Position numbers and translations under genes: made by a program. From Chryseobacterium sp. SN22 (lineage in GTDB: Bacteria > Bacteroidota > Bacteroidia > Flavobacteriales > Weeksellaceae), in contig NZ_VTSX01000009.1 of NCBI RefSeq assembly GCF_008329705.1, positions 95,903 through 159,902 of the forward strand: a DNA stretch of 64,000 nucleotides, read 5' to 3'. The notes beneath the pieces are model-generated. The model was not told the DNA's origin and did not search any database. It was given only the letters and a program-made list of their open reading frames with translations. Below, piece after piece: positions 1 to 8,753 of the stretch (positions within the stretch are counted from its first letter, which is position 1; the number at the start of each line of letters is the position of its first letter).

Positions 1-113
1 ATGCTCTGGGTAAAAAGATTGAAATACTCATAATCCGGATCCGACCAGGCGCAGGCGCGGGATTCCGTATAGAAAAGCGAAAGAACCGCAAGTGAAAGCA
101 AGTACTTTTTCAT
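1..113 (-). CDS. Secreted hypothetical protein, N-terminal fragment cut by the window edge
   Basis: The reading frame begins at an ATG on the minus strand and stays open to the left edge, so only about 37 residues are visible. They form a typical Sec signal peptide: a KK start, a hydrophobic LLSLAVLSLFY core and a probable cleavage after SRA. The mature start reads CAWSDPDYEYFN. I cannot name the family. The lipoprotein gene at 195-1172 lies 81 bases upstream on the same strand, so the two are probably co-transcribed. Product unknown. Confidence 0.6.
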   Translation of the reverse strand, partial: MKKYLLSLAVLSLFYTESRACAWSDPDYEYFNLFTQS

Positions 114-194
114 TTTATGATGGTGTTTTTTAGTTTATATCTAATAGGTTTTATCTGAAAGATCAGCCATATGTTTATTTTGACATAATATTAC

Positions 195-1172
195 TTAAAA
201 ATCAAACGGCTGCCCTGTAACAAATTTACGGTCTAATTGATAATAAATAATATCGAAAGGCTTTATTTTTTTCTCAAGGAAACCGACGACGTCCTGAAGC
301 TGCGCGTCTGAAATTTCTTCCACTTTAACCCTGAATCCTTTATTCAGGTAATGGCCGAAGTAAAATCCGTCTTTCAGGACTTCGGCTTCCGTATCGGAAA
401 TCTTTTTAAAGGATGGGTTTTCCAGGTCTTTTGCGGAGAGCGCGTTAATCAGCCGGTGCTTCCCCAAATGATTGGTTACAATGCCCCATGAATAAATCGG
501 TAATGCAACCGCCATGCTTTTAACCGGATAATCTTCAATTTTTGAAAGATAGCTCTTCAGAATATTCACATCCAGGATTGAATTTTTGTCTGAGTCTTCC
601 AGCGGGGAAGAGGTGGAGTAGCACATCAGGTACACCTTATCCACCGGCGGAATACCCATTTGCTTCTTATCTTTCACCTGATGCAGCCGGAGCGTGCAGG
701 TAACGGATTTTCGTGAAATCTTTTTTAATTCATTTAAAAATTTAAAATAATCGTCGCGGGTACCGGCGGTCCAGTCACAGTCGATCTGAATTTCATTGCC
801 TGTTTTTAAATGATATTCCGAAGACTTTTTCTCAATCAAAGTGTAGATGCTTTCCACCAGGAATCTGGTTTCCTCATGGGTGATGTTCAGGAATGTCCGG
901 TTGGTGATGAAAACTGTCGGAATAATCTGTTTACCGGTGATGAAGCTCTTGTTTCTGGTAATCACCCCAACCGGCTGAAATTTTCCACTCATTTTATCCA
1001 CATCAAAAAGCCTGGTGTACAGATAAGGAAGAGATGCTTTTTGCAAGGCGTCTTTTTCTGAACGGTCAAGGGAAAGATGGGTTTTCCAGTAATAGAAAGT
1101 ATACCGGTGTTCCTGCGGTTTGCTACAGGAAACAGTAAGGAACAGAATGAAAAGAAAACGTAAAATTTTCAT
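195..1172 (-). CDS. TIM-barrel-like lipoprotein of unknown function
   Basis: A 325-residue protein with a lipoprotein signal peptide (lipobox TVSC, lipidated Cys16), so probably anchored in the cell envelope. The middle carries IQIDCDWT followed by a YFKFLNELKK helix, and later a VYLMCYS strand. This strand pattern (QID.D, then a strand ending in Y/MCY) resembles the (beta/alpha)8 folds of glycoside-hydrolase-18-like or DUF3142-like proteins. I see no confident catalytic DxxDxE motif, so enzymatic activity is not claimed. It heads an apparent two-gene unit with the truncated secreted protein at the left edge. Fold assignment is inference; the lipoprotein assignment is direct from sequence. 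Confidence 0.7.
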   Translation of the reverse strand: MKILRFLFILFLTVSCSKPQEHRYTFYYWKTHLSLDRSEKDALQKASLPYLYTRLFDVDKMSGKFQPVGVITRNKSFITGKQIIPTVFITNRTFLNITHEETRFLVESIYTLIEKKSSEYHLKTGNEIQIDCDWTAGTRDDYFKFLNELKKISRKSVTCTLRLHQVKDKKQMGIPPVDKVYLMCYSTSSPLEDSDKNSILDVNILKSYLSKIEDYPVKSMAVALPIYSWGIVTNHLGKHRLINALSAKDLENPSFKKISDTEAEVLKDGFYFGHYLNKGFRVKVEEISDAQLQDVVGFLEKKIKPFDIIYYQLDRKFVTGQPFDF

Positions 1173-1697
1173 CAGGGAATTAAGGTTTCTTTAATATGAA
1201 TGATCCGTATCAGTGATTGCTAATAAGGTGTAGTAAATGTCTTTGATCAGGAAAAACGAAAATGGAATGGGTTCGATCTGCAATAAGCAGAGGTAATAGT
1301 CTTCTCATTTTTTATTCCTTCAAAAATAAAAATTTTCAAGCAAAAATTACACCGTAAAATCACGGAGATTAAGTTTAAAAAGGCTTCGTAAACCACACCG
1401 TAATTTGAAGTTCAATCAGGATCTGTAGGTCATATTTACTCTTTGTTTAATTAGAGTAAGGAGTATTTACCGAAGATGCATATGTTTATTTACCGATAGA
1501 AGGCGATAAGCTTTAATTATTATCTCATCAGCGTATTTACGATTCATTCTAAGACGTGTTGTTTTTAGTGGTTTTATCTCAAATAAATCCATTGTATACC
1601 TTTAATAATTTATTTTTATTTGAAAAACATTAATTTTTTTTGTCTGCTATTATAATTATTCATACTTTAGTGAAATCAAATTCAAAAAATTAGTATC
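1173..1697. other. 525-base gene-free interval with a small hairpin and a promoter
   Basis: AT-rich sequence between divergent genes. It holds a 7-bp inverted repeat, TTACTCT/AGAGTAA with a 10-base loop, at 1436-1459, and the promoter for the Cys peptide at its right end. I found no convincing coding frame. The string CACACCGTA near 1395 recurs near 42172, too short to interpret. Confidence 0.5.
1639..1670 (+). promoter_or_regulatory. Bacteroidota-type promoter for the small Cys peptide
   Basis: TTTG at 1639-1642, a 20-base spacer, and TACTTTAG at 1663-1670 match the TTTG-N19-21-TAnnTTTG consensus at 11 of 12 defined or conserved positions; the mismatch is A for T in the -7 box. The expected start site is about 20 bases before the ATG. 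Confidence 0.65.
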
Positions 1698-1931
1698 ATG
1701 AAAAAATTAGTCTTCATGGCAGCGTTCGCCGTTGCCGGAACCATGAGTGCAAACACGATTGCAGAAACAGAAAATTTACCGGAAGAACAACAGGCACCCA
1801 CTGAAGCAAAGGCTTACGGGTGTGTGGATGTAACTTTATCTTGTGGTGTCACCGGAGTAGCTTGTGGTGAGACAGTAGGAGATATTATCGACGTTGTTCT
1901 GGCGGCAGATGATGCTTACTGCGGTAATTAA
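1698..1931 (+). CDS. Small exported four-cysteine peptide
   Basis: A 77-residue protein. Residues 1-22 look like a Sec signal peptide (MKKLVFMAAFAVAG core, likely cleavage near NTIA). An acidic, Gln/Pro-rich linker (about 23-38) follows, then a C-terminal part with Cys at 42, 49, 56 and 75, enough for two disulfides. The tail is acidic and rich in Val/Ala/Asp. It resembles multi-copy small secreted peptides I associate with Chryseobacterium, but I cannot name a function. It has its own promoter, and a hairpin terminator separates it from the GLPGLI gene 81 bases downstream, suggesting the peptide is made in excess of its neighbour. A modified-peptide precursor is an alternative; the leader looks Sec-type rather than double-glycine. 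Confidence 0.7.
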   Translation: MKKLVFMAAFAVAGTMSANTIAETENLPEEQQAPTEAKAYGCVDVTLSCGVTGVACGETVGDIIDVVLAADDAYCGN

Positions 1932-1969
1932 CCGGCAACAAACTTTTAAATGTTAATTAAATTAGTGGT

Positions 1970-2000
1970 GAAAGAGGATTTAGGTCCTCTTTCGTCTTTT
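1970..2000 (+). terminator. Hairpin between the Cys peptide and the GLPGLI gene
   Basis: GAAAGAGGA (1970-1978) pairs perfectly with TCCTCTTTC (1985-1993) around a 6-base loop, followed by GTCTTTT. It reads as a leaky intrinsic terminator or attenuator. It lies inside the longer frame that would start at 1950, which argues for the downstream start at 2013. Confidence 0.65.
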
Positions 2001-2012
2001 AAAAAAGAAAAT

Positions 2013-2834
2013 ATGAATAGAGACATCGTAGCAGTACTGCTGTTCTTTTTTATGGCTTCTAATATGTACGGACAAAAAAACGTTGATCTGGATCAGGTAG
2101 AATCAAGATATGTCTATCTGCTGACGCACCAGAAAGATTCTCTGGATAAGGCAAACATCGGTGAAGAATATTTTATCCTGGAACGCGGTAAGGACAGATC
2201 TCAATTTATGAGCCTGAATTCTTACAAAAGAGATTCTGTAACGGCTGAAATAACTAACGGATCGAATACCCGCATTTCAAAACTTGATCTTACCTCTATT
2301 CCCAAAACCAATTTCACCTACCGGATCATCAAAGACCCGGTGAAGAAACAGGTCCTGTTTTACGATAGAATCATAAGAAATGATTTTGTTTATGAAGAAA
2401 ATCCTGATTTCAAATGGAAAATAAGAGACGAAAAGAAAAATATTGGCAACCTGAAATGCCAGGCTGCAGTCCTTTCTTATGCAGGGCGTGATTACAAAGC
2501 CTGGTTTACCAATGATATTCCTATTTCAGACGGACCATATAAATTTTATGGTCTGCCGGGGCTTATTGTGGAAATGGAAGATTCCGGAAGACAGTATAAA
2601 TTTGAGTTGTTAAGTTATAAAAATCTGGCTCATAAATCTGTCATGTGGATTTCGGAAAAGAGGTCCAACGGAAGAAAAGTTTCCAAAGCAGATTTTTACA
2701 AAGCCCTTAGGAATTCCCAGGAGAATTTGGTTTCAGAGATTTCCAGGAGCGGATTTACACTGGATCCTTCTGCCGAAGCCAAGGTAAAGGAGAAAATAAA
2801 GAAAAGGAATAATCCTATTGAACTGAAACCATAG
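2013..2834 (+). CDS. GLPGLI family protein
   Basis: A 273-residue protein from the ATG that follows the hairpin. It has a signal peptide (hydrophobic AVLLFFFMA, ending near MYGQ) and carries the diagnostic GLPGLI motif at about residues 180-185, within YKFYGLPGLIVEME. The family is a Bacteroidota-specific exported group of unknown function; the domain just before the motif (KAWFTNDIPISDGPYKF) is the usual conserved part. The frame can be extended 21 residues upstream, but that extension has no signal-peptide character and crosses the terminator. Its position directly after a small Cys-containing exported peptide suggests the two act on each other or are co-exported; that link is inference. 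Confidence 0.85.
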   Translation: MNRDIVAVLLFFFMASNMYGQKNVDLDQVESRYVYLLTHQKDSLDKANIGEEYFILERGKDRSQFMSLNSYKRDSVTAEITNGSNTRISKLDLTSIPKTNFTYRIIKDPVKKQVLFYDRIIRNDFVYEENPDFKWKIRDEKKNIGNLKCQAAVLSYAGRDYKAWFTNDIPISDGPYKFYGLPGLIVEMEDSGRQYKFELLSYKNLAHKSVMWISEKRSNGRKVSKADFYKALRNSQENLVSEISRSGFTLDPSAEAKVKEKIKKRNNPIELKP

Positions 2835-3191
2835 CTATATAATTTACAGAATATCAGATTACTTTAGACAGACCGTTTTTTTTAATGATCAAAAATCGGA
2901 TGATTTTGAGGTTTATTCTAAGCAATGCTTGTTATACATGCGCTGTAATTTATTGTGTAGAATGAAAAATTTTAGGCTGTCAGATTAGAAAAGGGATTCT
3001 GTAATTTTCTTTTTGATGTAAATCATTAAAAATCAAAATATTTTGCTGTAAATATTTGTCAGTTATAAAATTATTCATAAATTTGCACTCTCATTTTAGG
3101 GGCGTAGTATGCCTATATCAAACGTAGAAATTACTTCAGACTTCCTGAAAATGATGATAAATAAAGGATAAATTTTATTATAATATAAACA
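2835..3191. other. 357-base leader region of the ribosomal operon
   Basis: Non-coding. It contains the operon promoter at 3055-3085 and a leader of about 100 bases before rplC. There is no rpsJ gene here, although S10 operons usually begin with it. No clear L4-type regulatory structure could be assigned by eye. Confidence 0.6.
3055..3085 (+). promoter_or_regulatory. Promoter of the rplC-rplQ operon
   Basis: TTTG (3055-3058), a 19-base spacer, and TAAATTTG (3078-3085) match the Bacteroidota sigma-A consensus at every defined position. This is the strongest promoter match in the window and fits a highly expressed operon. Confidence 0.85.
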
Positions 3192-3818
3192 ATGTCAGGT
3201 ATTATTGGTAAAAAAATCGGTATGACATCTTTGTTTAACGAAGAAGGAAAAAACATTCCTTGTACAGTTATCCAAGCTGGTCCGTGCTCGGTTTTACAGG
3301 TCAGAACCATTGAAAAAGACGGTTATAAGTCAGTTCAGTTAGGTTTCGATGACAAGAGTGAGAAGAACGTTGGTAAAGCGTTAGCTGGCCATTTCAAAAA
3401 GGCTGGTTCTGCTCCTAAAGCTAAATTGGTAGAATTCTACAGAGAATTCGTTGATGAAGTAAAAGTAGGAGAAGAAGTAAAAGTAGACTTGTTCAACGAA
3501 GGAGAATTCGTAGACGTAACAGGTACTTCAAAAGGTAAAGGCTTCCAGGGTGTTGTTAAAAGACACGGCTTTGGAGGTGTAATGCAGGCAACTCATGGTC
3601 AGCACAACAGACTTAGAGCTCCAGGTTCTATCGGTGCTGGTTCAGACCCTTCAAGAGTATTCAAAGGGATGAGAATGGCTGGAAGAATGGGAGGTAAGCA
3701 GGTAACTGTACAAAACCTTCAGGTGTTAAAAGTGGATCAAGAACAAAATCTTTTAGTAGTAAAAGGTGCTGTTCCGGGAGCTAAAAATTCTTATGTAATT
3801 ATCAGAAAATGGAACTAG
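3192..3818 (+). CDS. rplC: 50S ribosomal protein L3
   Basis: A 208-residue early-assembly protein of the large subunit, reaching toward the peptidyl-transferase centre. The conserved start [11 protein letters not shown] and the central loop [11 protein letters not shown]...THGQHNR are present. [15 protein letters not shown] is the extended-loop region, where the glutamine is methylated in some bacteria. Length is normal. It is the first gene of the run, and its 3' end overlaps rplD by 10 bases, implying translational coupling. Confidence 0.98.
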   Translation: MSGIIGKKIGMTSLFNEEGKNIPCTVIQAGPCSVLQVRTIEKDGYKSVQLGFDDKSEKNVGKALAGHFKKAGSAPKAKLVEFYREFVDEVKVGEEVKVDLFNEGEFVDVTGTSKGKGFQGVVKRHGFGGVMQATHGQHNRLRAPGSIGAGSDPSRVFKGMRMAGRMGGKQVTVQNLQVLKVDQEQNLLVVKGAVPGAKNSYVIIRKWN

Positions 3819-4438
3819 TAGTATTAAATACATCAGGAAAAGAGACCGGAAGAAAAGTAACTCTAGACGAAACAGTATTCGGAATTGAGCCAAATCAGCA
3901 CGCGGTTTACTTAGAAGTGAAACAGTACCTTGCCGCACAGAGACAAGGAACTCATAAAGCAAAAGAAAGAAGCGAAATTACCGCTTCTACCAAAAAGCTT
4001 AAGAAGCAGAAAGGATCTGGTTCTGCAAGATACGGGGATATCAAATCTCCAACTTTCAGAGGTGGGGGTAGAGTATTCGGTCCTAAGCCAAGAGACTACA
4101 GATTCAAATTGAACAAAGCGCTTAAGAGATTGGCTAAGAAGTCTGTTTTATCTCAGAAAATGAGAGACAACAGCATCAGAGTTTTAGAAGATTTGAGCTT
4201 AAACGCTCCTAAGACTAAAGATTTCATTACTTTATTGGATGCATTAACGCTGAACGGTAAAAAATCTTTGTTCATTCTTCCTGAAGCTAACAAGAATGTG
4301 TATTTGTCTTCAAGAAACTTACCTAAAACCAAAGTAATGAACTTCAATGAAGTGAGCTCTTACGATTTGGTAAATGCAGGTGAGATCGTATTCTTCGAAG
4401 GTGCAGTTGAAAAATTCCAGGAAAATTTAAAGAAATAA
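3809..4438 (+). CDS. rplD: 50S ribosomal protein L4
   Basis: A 209-residue large-subunit protein lining the exit tunnel. The tunnel loop is visible as [23 protein letters not shown] followed by VFGPKPRDY. In proteobacteria L4 represses its own operon through the mRNA leader; whether that holds here cannot be told. The ATG lies inside the end of rplC. Confidence 0.98.
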   Translation: MELVVLNTSGKETGRKVTLDETVFGIEPNQHAVYLEVKQYLAAQRQGTHKAKERSEITASTKKLKKQKGSGSARYGDIKSPTFRGGGRVFGPKPRDYRFKLNKALKRLAKKSVLSQKMRDNSIRVLEDLSLNAPKTKDFITLLDALTLNGKKSLFILPEANKNVYLSSRNLPKTKVMNFNEVSSYDLVNAGEIVFFEGAVEKFQENLKK

Positions 4439-4441
4439 ATC

Positions 4442-4732
4442 ATGTCTATTATTATTAAACCAGTTATCTCAGAAAAGGCTAATTACCTTACGGATTTAAG
4501 AGGTTCTTATTCTTTCTTAGTAAATCCTAAGGCGAATAAAATCCAGATTAAAAAGGCTGTGGAAGCAGCTTATGGTGTAAAAGTAGCAGACGTTAACACA
4601 ATGATTTATGCTCCGAAGGTTTCTTCGAAATACACTAAAAAAGGTCTTCAGGTTGGAAAGACGAACAAATTGAAAAAAGCGGTAATCAAACTTGTTGAAG
4701 GTGACGTTATCGATATTTTTGCTGTAAATTAA
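4442..4732 (+). CDS. rplW: 50S ribosomal protein L23
   Basis: A 96-residue large-subunit protein at the tunnel exit, where trigger factor and SRP dock. It shows the family pattern IIKPVISEKA near the start and VNTMIYAPKVSSKY in the middle. Only 3 bases separate it from rplD. Normal bacterial length. Confidence 0.97.
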   Translation: MSIIIKPVISEKANYLTDLRGSYSFLVNPKANKIQIKKAVEAAYGVKVADVNTMIYAPKVSSKYTKKGLQVGKTNKLKKAVIKLVEGDVIDIFAVN

Positions 4733-4753
4733 TTATAATTATAAATAATAGTA

Positions 4754-5575
4754 ATGTCTGTTAGAAAATTAAAACCTATCACCCCGGGACAGAGATTCAG
4801 AATTGTAAACAATTTTGAGGAAATTACTACCAACAAACCAGAGAAATCTCTAACCGTTGGTATTAAAAAGTCAGGTGGACGTAACCAAACAGGTAAAATG
4901 ACCATGCGTTACACCGGAGGTGGACACAAAAAGAAATACAGAATTATTGACTTCAAAAGAAACAAAGCAAACGTTGAAGCCACTGTAAAATCTGTAGAAT
5001 ACGATCCAAACAGAACTGCATTTATCGCTTTATTAGAGTACGCAGACGGAGAGAAGAGATACATCATTGCTCCAAACGGTATCAAAGTGGATCAGAAAGT
5101 AGTTTCAGGTGAAAGCGTGGAACCGAACGTTGGTAACGCAATGAAATTGAAAAACATTCCATTGGGTACTGTAATTTCTTGTGTTGAAATGAAGCCTGGT
5201 CAGGGTGCTATTTTAGCAAGAAGCGCAGGTTCTTCAGCTCAGCTTACTTCAAGAGACGGAAAATATGCCATCATCAAATTGCCTTCAGGAGAATCCAGAA
5301 TGATCCTTACGGAATGTATGGCGATGATCGGTTCAGTTTCCAACTCCGATCACCAGTTAACGGTATCCGGTAAGGCTGGTAGAAGCAGATGGTTAGGTAG
5401 AAGACCAAGAACAAGAGCGGTTGTAATGAACCCGGTAGATCACCCAATGGGAGGTGGTGAAGGACGTTCTTCAGGAGGTCACCCAAGATCCAGAAACGGT
5501 ATGCCGTCTAAAGGTTACAAAACAAGAAAGAAAAACAAAGTGTCTAACCGTTACATCGTATCTAAAAGAAAATAA
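4754..5575 (+). CDS. rplB: 50S ribosomal protein L2
   Basis: A 273-residue core protein required for subunit joining and peptidyl-transferase activity. The C-terminal signature [20 protein letters not shown] contains the functionally important His. The N-terminal [19 protein letters not shown] is also canonical. It has a normal position between rplW and rpsS. Confidence 0.98.
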   Translation: MSVRKLKPITPGQRFRIVNNFEEITTNKPEKSLTVGIKKSGGRNQTGKMTMRYTGGGHKKKYRIIDFKRNKANVEATVKSVEYDPNRTAFIALLEYADGEKRYIIAPNGIKVDQKVVSGESVEPNVGNAMKLKNIPLGTVISCVEMKPGQGAILARSAGSSAQLTSRDGKYAIIKLPSGESRMILTECMAMIGSVSNSDHQLTVSGKAGRSRWLGRRPRTRAVVMNPVDHPMGGGEGRSSGGHPRSRNGMPSKGYKTRKKNKVSNRYIVSKRK

Positions 5576-5577
5576 TT

Positions 5578-5856
5578 ATGGCAAGATCACTTAAAAAAGG
5601 ACCGTTCATTCATCATACTTTAGATAAGAAGGTTCAGGCAAATATTGAGTCTGGTAAGAAGACTGTTATCAAAACTTGGTCTAGAGCATCGATGATCTCT
5701 CCGGACTTCGTAGGACAAACTATTGCTGTACACAACGGGAAATCTTTTATCCCTGTTTACGTTACAGAAAACATGGTAGGTCACAAGTTAGGCGAATTTT
5801 CTCCAACAAGATCTTTCAGAGGTCATGGTGGTAATAAAAACAAAGGAAGCAGATAA
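5578..5856 (+). CDS. rpsS: 30S ribosomal protein S19
   Basis: A 92-residue small-subunit head protein that contacts the A-site tRNA region with S13. Conserved features are [10 protein letters not shown] at the start, the [10 protein letters not shown] segment and [15 protein letters not shown]. It is two bases from the rplB stop. Confidence 0.98.
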   Translation: MARSLKKGPFIHHTLDKKVQANIESGKKTVIKTWSRASMISPDFVGQTIAVHNGKSFIPVYVTENMVGHKLGEFSPTRSFRGHGGNKNKGSR

Positions 5857-5858
5857 TC

Positions 5859-6257
5859 ATGGGATCAAGAAAAAGAGAAAGTGCATTAGCACGTAAATTA
5901 ACAAATCAGGATGTAGTAAAAGCATTACATAATGATTGCCCTTCTTCTCCAAGAAAAATGAGATTGGTAGCTGATATCATCAGAGGAGTAGAAGTAGATA
6001 AAGCTTTATATATTCTAAAATATTCTAAAAAAGACGCTTCTAACAAATTGGAGAAAGTTCTTCTTTCTGCAATGGCAAACTGGCAGTCTAAAAACGAAGG
6101 TGCGGATATCGAAGAAGCCAACCTTATCGTTAAAGAAATTTTTGTAGACAGTGCAAGACAATTGAAGAGACTGAGACCTGCTCCACAAGGAAGAGGGTAC
6201 AGAATCAGAAAAAGATCGAACCACATTACGCTAATCTTAGGTACAAAAGAAAATTAA
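5859..6257 (+). CDS. rplV: 50S ribosomal protein L22
   Basis: A 132-residue large-subunit protein whose beta-hairpin reaches into the exit tunnel. The family signature [20 protein letters not shown] is present. It is slightly longer at the N terminus than the E. coli protein, which is usual in Bacteroidota. Confidence 0.97.
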   Translation: MGSRKRESALARKLTNQDVVKALHNDCPSSPRKMRLVADIIRGVEVDKALYILKYSKKDASNKLEKVLLSAMANWQSKNEGADIEEANLIVKEIFVDSARQLKRLRPAPQGRGYRIRKRSNHITLILGTKEN

Positions 6258-6264
6258 TCAAGGT

Positions 6265-7035
6265 ATGGGACAGAAGACAAATCCAATTGGTAATAGATTA
6301 GGTATCATCAGAGGATGGGATTCTAACTGGTTTGGCGGAAACGATTATGGAGACAGAATCGCGGAAGACTACAAAATCAGAAGATACCTTGAAGCTAGAT
6401 TATCTAAAGGCGGGATTTCAAGAATTTATATTGAAAGAACATTAAAATTAGTAACAGTTACAATCACTACCGCCAGACCGGGACTTATCATCGGTAAAGG
6501 AGGTCAGGAAGTTGATAAACTGAAAGAAGAGTTGAAAAAATTGACTAAAAAGGATATTCAGATCAACATCTTCGAAATCAAAAGACCTGAGCTTGACGCT
6601 GTATTGGTTGCTGACAGCATTGCTAAGCAGATCGAAAACAGGATTTCTTACAGAAGAGCTGTTAAAATGGCGATCGCCGGTACCATGAGAATGGGTGCAG
6701 AAGGGATCAAGGTTCAGATTTCAGGTAGATTGAACGGTGCTGAAATGGCAAGATCAGAATCTTTCAAAGACGGAAGAATTCCATTGTCTACTTTCAGGGC
6801 GGATATCGATTACCATATCGGTGAAGCATTGACTCAGTACGGAAAACTAGGCGTTAAAGTTTGGATCATGAAAGGGGAAGTTTACGGTAAAAGAGAACTT
6901 TCTCCATTAGTGGGACAGCAGAAAAAAGGAGGTCAGTCCGGAGGCGACAGAGACAGAAGGGATAACAGAGGAGGAGACCGAAGAGACAACAGAGGCCCTA
7001 GAAGAAACAACAACAATAATAACAATAATAATTAA
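6265..7035 (+). CDS. rpsC: 30S ribosomal protein S3 with an Arg/Asn-rich tail
   Basis: A 256-residue small-subunit protein at the mRNA entry site. The KH domain shows [15 protein letters not shown], and the C-terminal domain shows [12 protein letters not shown] and DIDYHIGEA. After the conserved core (about residue 215) there is a low-complexity tail rich in Gly, Arg and Asp ([17 protein letters not shown]) that ends in nine Asn. Such disordered tails vary among Bacteroidota. The Asn run comes from an AAC/AAT repeat and may change length by slippage. Confidence 0.97.
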   Translation: MGQKTNPIGNRLGIIRGWDSNWFGGNDYGDRIAEDYKIRRYLEARLSKGGISRIYIERTLKLVTVTITTARPGLIIGKGGQEVDKLKEELKKLTKKDIQINIFEIKRPELDAVLVADSIAKQIENRISYRRAVKMAIAGTMRMGAEGIKVQISGRLNGAEMARSESFKDGRIPLSTFRADIDYHIGEALTQYGKLGVKVWIMKGEVYGKRELSPLVGQQKKGGQSGGDRDRRDNRGGDRRDNRGPRRNNNNNNNNN

Positions 7036-7090
7036 AAATTTTAGATAGAAATTTTGAATTTTAAATTACCGTTACTTTTTTAAAATAAAA

Positions 7091-7124
7091 AAAATCTAAA
7101 ATCTAAAATCTAAAATCTAAAATT
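7091..7124 (+). repeat. AAAATCT heptamer tandem repeat between rpsC and rplP
   Basis: About five head-to-tail copies of a seven-base unit (AAAATCT, the last drifting to AAAATTT) fill the 97-base gap inside the ribosomal operon. Unlike its neighbours, this junction is long and AT-only. Confidence 0.7.
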
Positions 7125-7132
7125 TAGAAATT

Positions 7133-7558
7133 ATGTTACAACCAAAAAGAACCAAATTCCGTAGAGTTCATAAGATGAAAATGAAGGGGAATGCCCAGAG
7201 AGGTAGTCAACTTGCTTATGGAACTTTCGGGATTAAGGCGACAGAAGGTGCTTGGATCACTGCAAGACAAATTGAAGCTGCTCGTATCGCTGCGACAAGA
7301 TATATGAAGAGAGAAGGTCAACTATGGATCAAAATCTTCCCGGATAAGCCGATTACCAAGAAACCAGCCGAAGTAAGGATGGGTAAAGGTAAAGGTGCCG
7401 TGGAATATTGGGTAGCTGTAGTAAAGCCTGGTAAAATTATGTTCGAAATCGGAGGGGTTCCTTACGAAGTAGCCAAAGAAGCTCTTAGGCTTGCTGCACA
7501 GAAATTACCGGTAGTTACCAAATTCATCGTTGCTAACGATTTCGTTAAACCTCTTTAA
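7133..7558 (+). CDS. rplP: 50S ribosomal protein L16
   Basis: A 141-residue large-subunit protein near the A-site tRNA elbow. Conserved blocks include [27 protein letters not shown] and the loop [14 protein letters not shown]. Length is normal. It follows the unusual repeat-bearing gap after rpsC. Confidence 0.97.
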   Translation: MLQPKRTKFRRVHKMKMKGNAQRGSQLAYGTFGIKATEGAWITARQIEAARIAATRYMKREGQLWIKIFPDKPITKKPAEVRMGKGKGAVEYWVAVVKPGKIMFEIGGVPYEVAKEALRLAAQKLPVVTKFIVANDFVKPL

Positions 7559-7570
7559 TCTTTGAATACA

Positions 7571-7756
7571 ATGAAAAAAGCTGATATTAAAAATTTAAGC
7601 GCGGGTGATATTCAAGCTCAACTTACTGAAGCAAAGGCTCAATATTCTAAATTGAAATTGGCTCATGCAATCAGCCCAGTTGAAAACCCGATCCAAATCA
7701 GAGATTTGAGAAAAACAATCGCTAGACTAAACACTGAGTTAACTAACAAACAATAA
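7571..7756 (+). CDS. rpmC: 50S ribosomal protein L29
   Basis: A 61-residue two-helix protein at the tunnel exit. I chose the ATG giving MKKADIKNLSAGDIQ; an in-frame TTG three codons earlier is a poorer start and adds no conserved sequence. The C-terminal helix has the family pattern NPIQIRDLRKTIARLNTEL. Confidence 0.95.
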   Translation: MKKADIKNLSAGDIQAQLTEAKAQYSKLKLAHAISPVENPIQIRDLRKTIARLNTELTNKQ

Positions 7757-7768
7757 TTTCATTTTACA

Positions 7769-8023
7769 ATGGATAGAAATTTAAGAAAAGAAAGAATCGG
7801 AGTGGTTTCCAGCAATAAAATGGAAAAAACTATTGTTGTTAGTGAAACTACAAGAGTAAAGCACCCGATGTACGGTAAATTCGTTTTGAAAACGAAAAAA
7901 TATACTGCACACGACGAAAACAACGAATGCACAGAGGGAGATACAGTTCTGATCCAGGAAACAAGACCGATGAGCAAGAGCAAGAGATGGAGACTAGTAA
8001 GAATCATTGAAAAAGCTAAGTAA
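7769..8023 (+). CDS. rpsQ: 30S ribosomal protein S17
   Basis: An 84-residue OB-fold protein that binds 16S rRNA early in 30S assembly. It shows [14 protein letters not shown], the KHPMYGKF loop and the final [14 protein letters not shown]. Normal length and position. Confidence 0.97.
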   Translation: MDRNLRKERIGVVSSNKMEKTIVVSETTRVKHPMYGKFVLKTKKYTAHDENNECTEGDTVLIQETRPMSKSKRWRLVRIIEKAK

Positions 8024-8025
8024 TA

Positions 8026-8394
8026 ATGTTACAAACAGAATCAAGATTAAAAGTTGCTGATAACACAGGTGCTAAAGAAGTATTGGTTATCAGAGTTCTG
8101 GGAGGAACCAGAAGAAGATATGCTTCAGTTGGTGATAAAATCGTTGTTACTATCAAAGATTCTACACCATCAGGAAACGCTAAGAAAGGTCAGGTATCTA
8201 AAGCTGTCGTAGTAAGAACAAAGAAAGCAGTCAGAAGAAAAGATGGTTCATACATCAAATTTGAAGACAATGCTTGTGTATTGTTAAACGCAGCGGGAGA
8301 AATGAGAGGAACGCGTGTTTTCGGACCGGTTGCTCGTGAGTTGAGAGACAAAGAATATATGAAAATCATTTCATTAGCTCCTGAAGTACTTTAA
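8026..8394 (+). CDS. rplN: 50S ribosomal protein L14
   Basis: A 122-residue large-subunit protein at the subunit interface. It starts with [18 protein letters not shown], and [13 protein letters not shown] near the C terminus is the family signature. It is two bases from rpsQ. Confidence 0.98.
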   Translation: MLQTESRLKVADNTGAKEVLVIRVLGGTRRRYASVGDKIVVTIKDSTPSGNAKKGQVSKAVVVRTKKAVRRKDGSYIKFEDNACVLLNAAGEMRGTRVFGPVARELRDKEYMKIISLAPEVL

Positions 8395-8413
8395 TATTTA
8401 AAATTGTAAAAAA

Positions 8414-8740
8414 ATGTCAAAGTTAAAAATAAAAAGAGGAGATAACGTAATCGTAACTACAGGTAAGAAAGGTCTTAAAGGTGGTACCGGTGAAGTTATT
8501 GAAGTGATCAAAAAAGAAGGGAAAGACCCTAGAGTAGTTGTTGCAGGACTTAACATCGTTAAAAAACACGTTAAGCCTTCAGCTTCCAACCCTCAAGGAG
8601 GAATTACTGAGAAAGAAGCTTCTATTCATATCTCAAACGTAGCTTTAGTGGGTAAAGACGGAAAAGCCATCAAAGTAGGTTACAAAACCGAAGGAGATAA
8701 GAAGGTTAGAATCAACAAAAAAACGGGTGAAACTTTATAA
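8414..8740 (+). CDS. rplX: 50S ribosomal protein L24
   Basis: A 108-residue assembly-initiator protein with an N-terminal KOW motif (RGDNVIVTTGKKGLKGGTGEV), followed by the VVVAGLNIVKKHVKP segment. Normal length. Confidence 0.97.
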   Translation: MSKLKIKRGDNVIVTTGKKGLKGGTGEVIEVIKKEGKDPRVVVAGLNIVKKHVKPSASNPQGGITEKEASIHISNVALVGKDGKAIKVGYKTEGDKKVRINKKTGETL

Positions 8741-8753
8741 TTTTTAAGAACAC

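Noticed and set aside
1950..2012. Upstream start for the GLPGLI gene
   Set aside because: The extra 21 residues cross a terminator hairpin and lack signal-peptide character; the ATG at 2013 gives a standard signal peptide.
3753..3962. Antisense frame across the rplC-rplD junction
   Set aside because: Shadow of two certain ribosomal genes.
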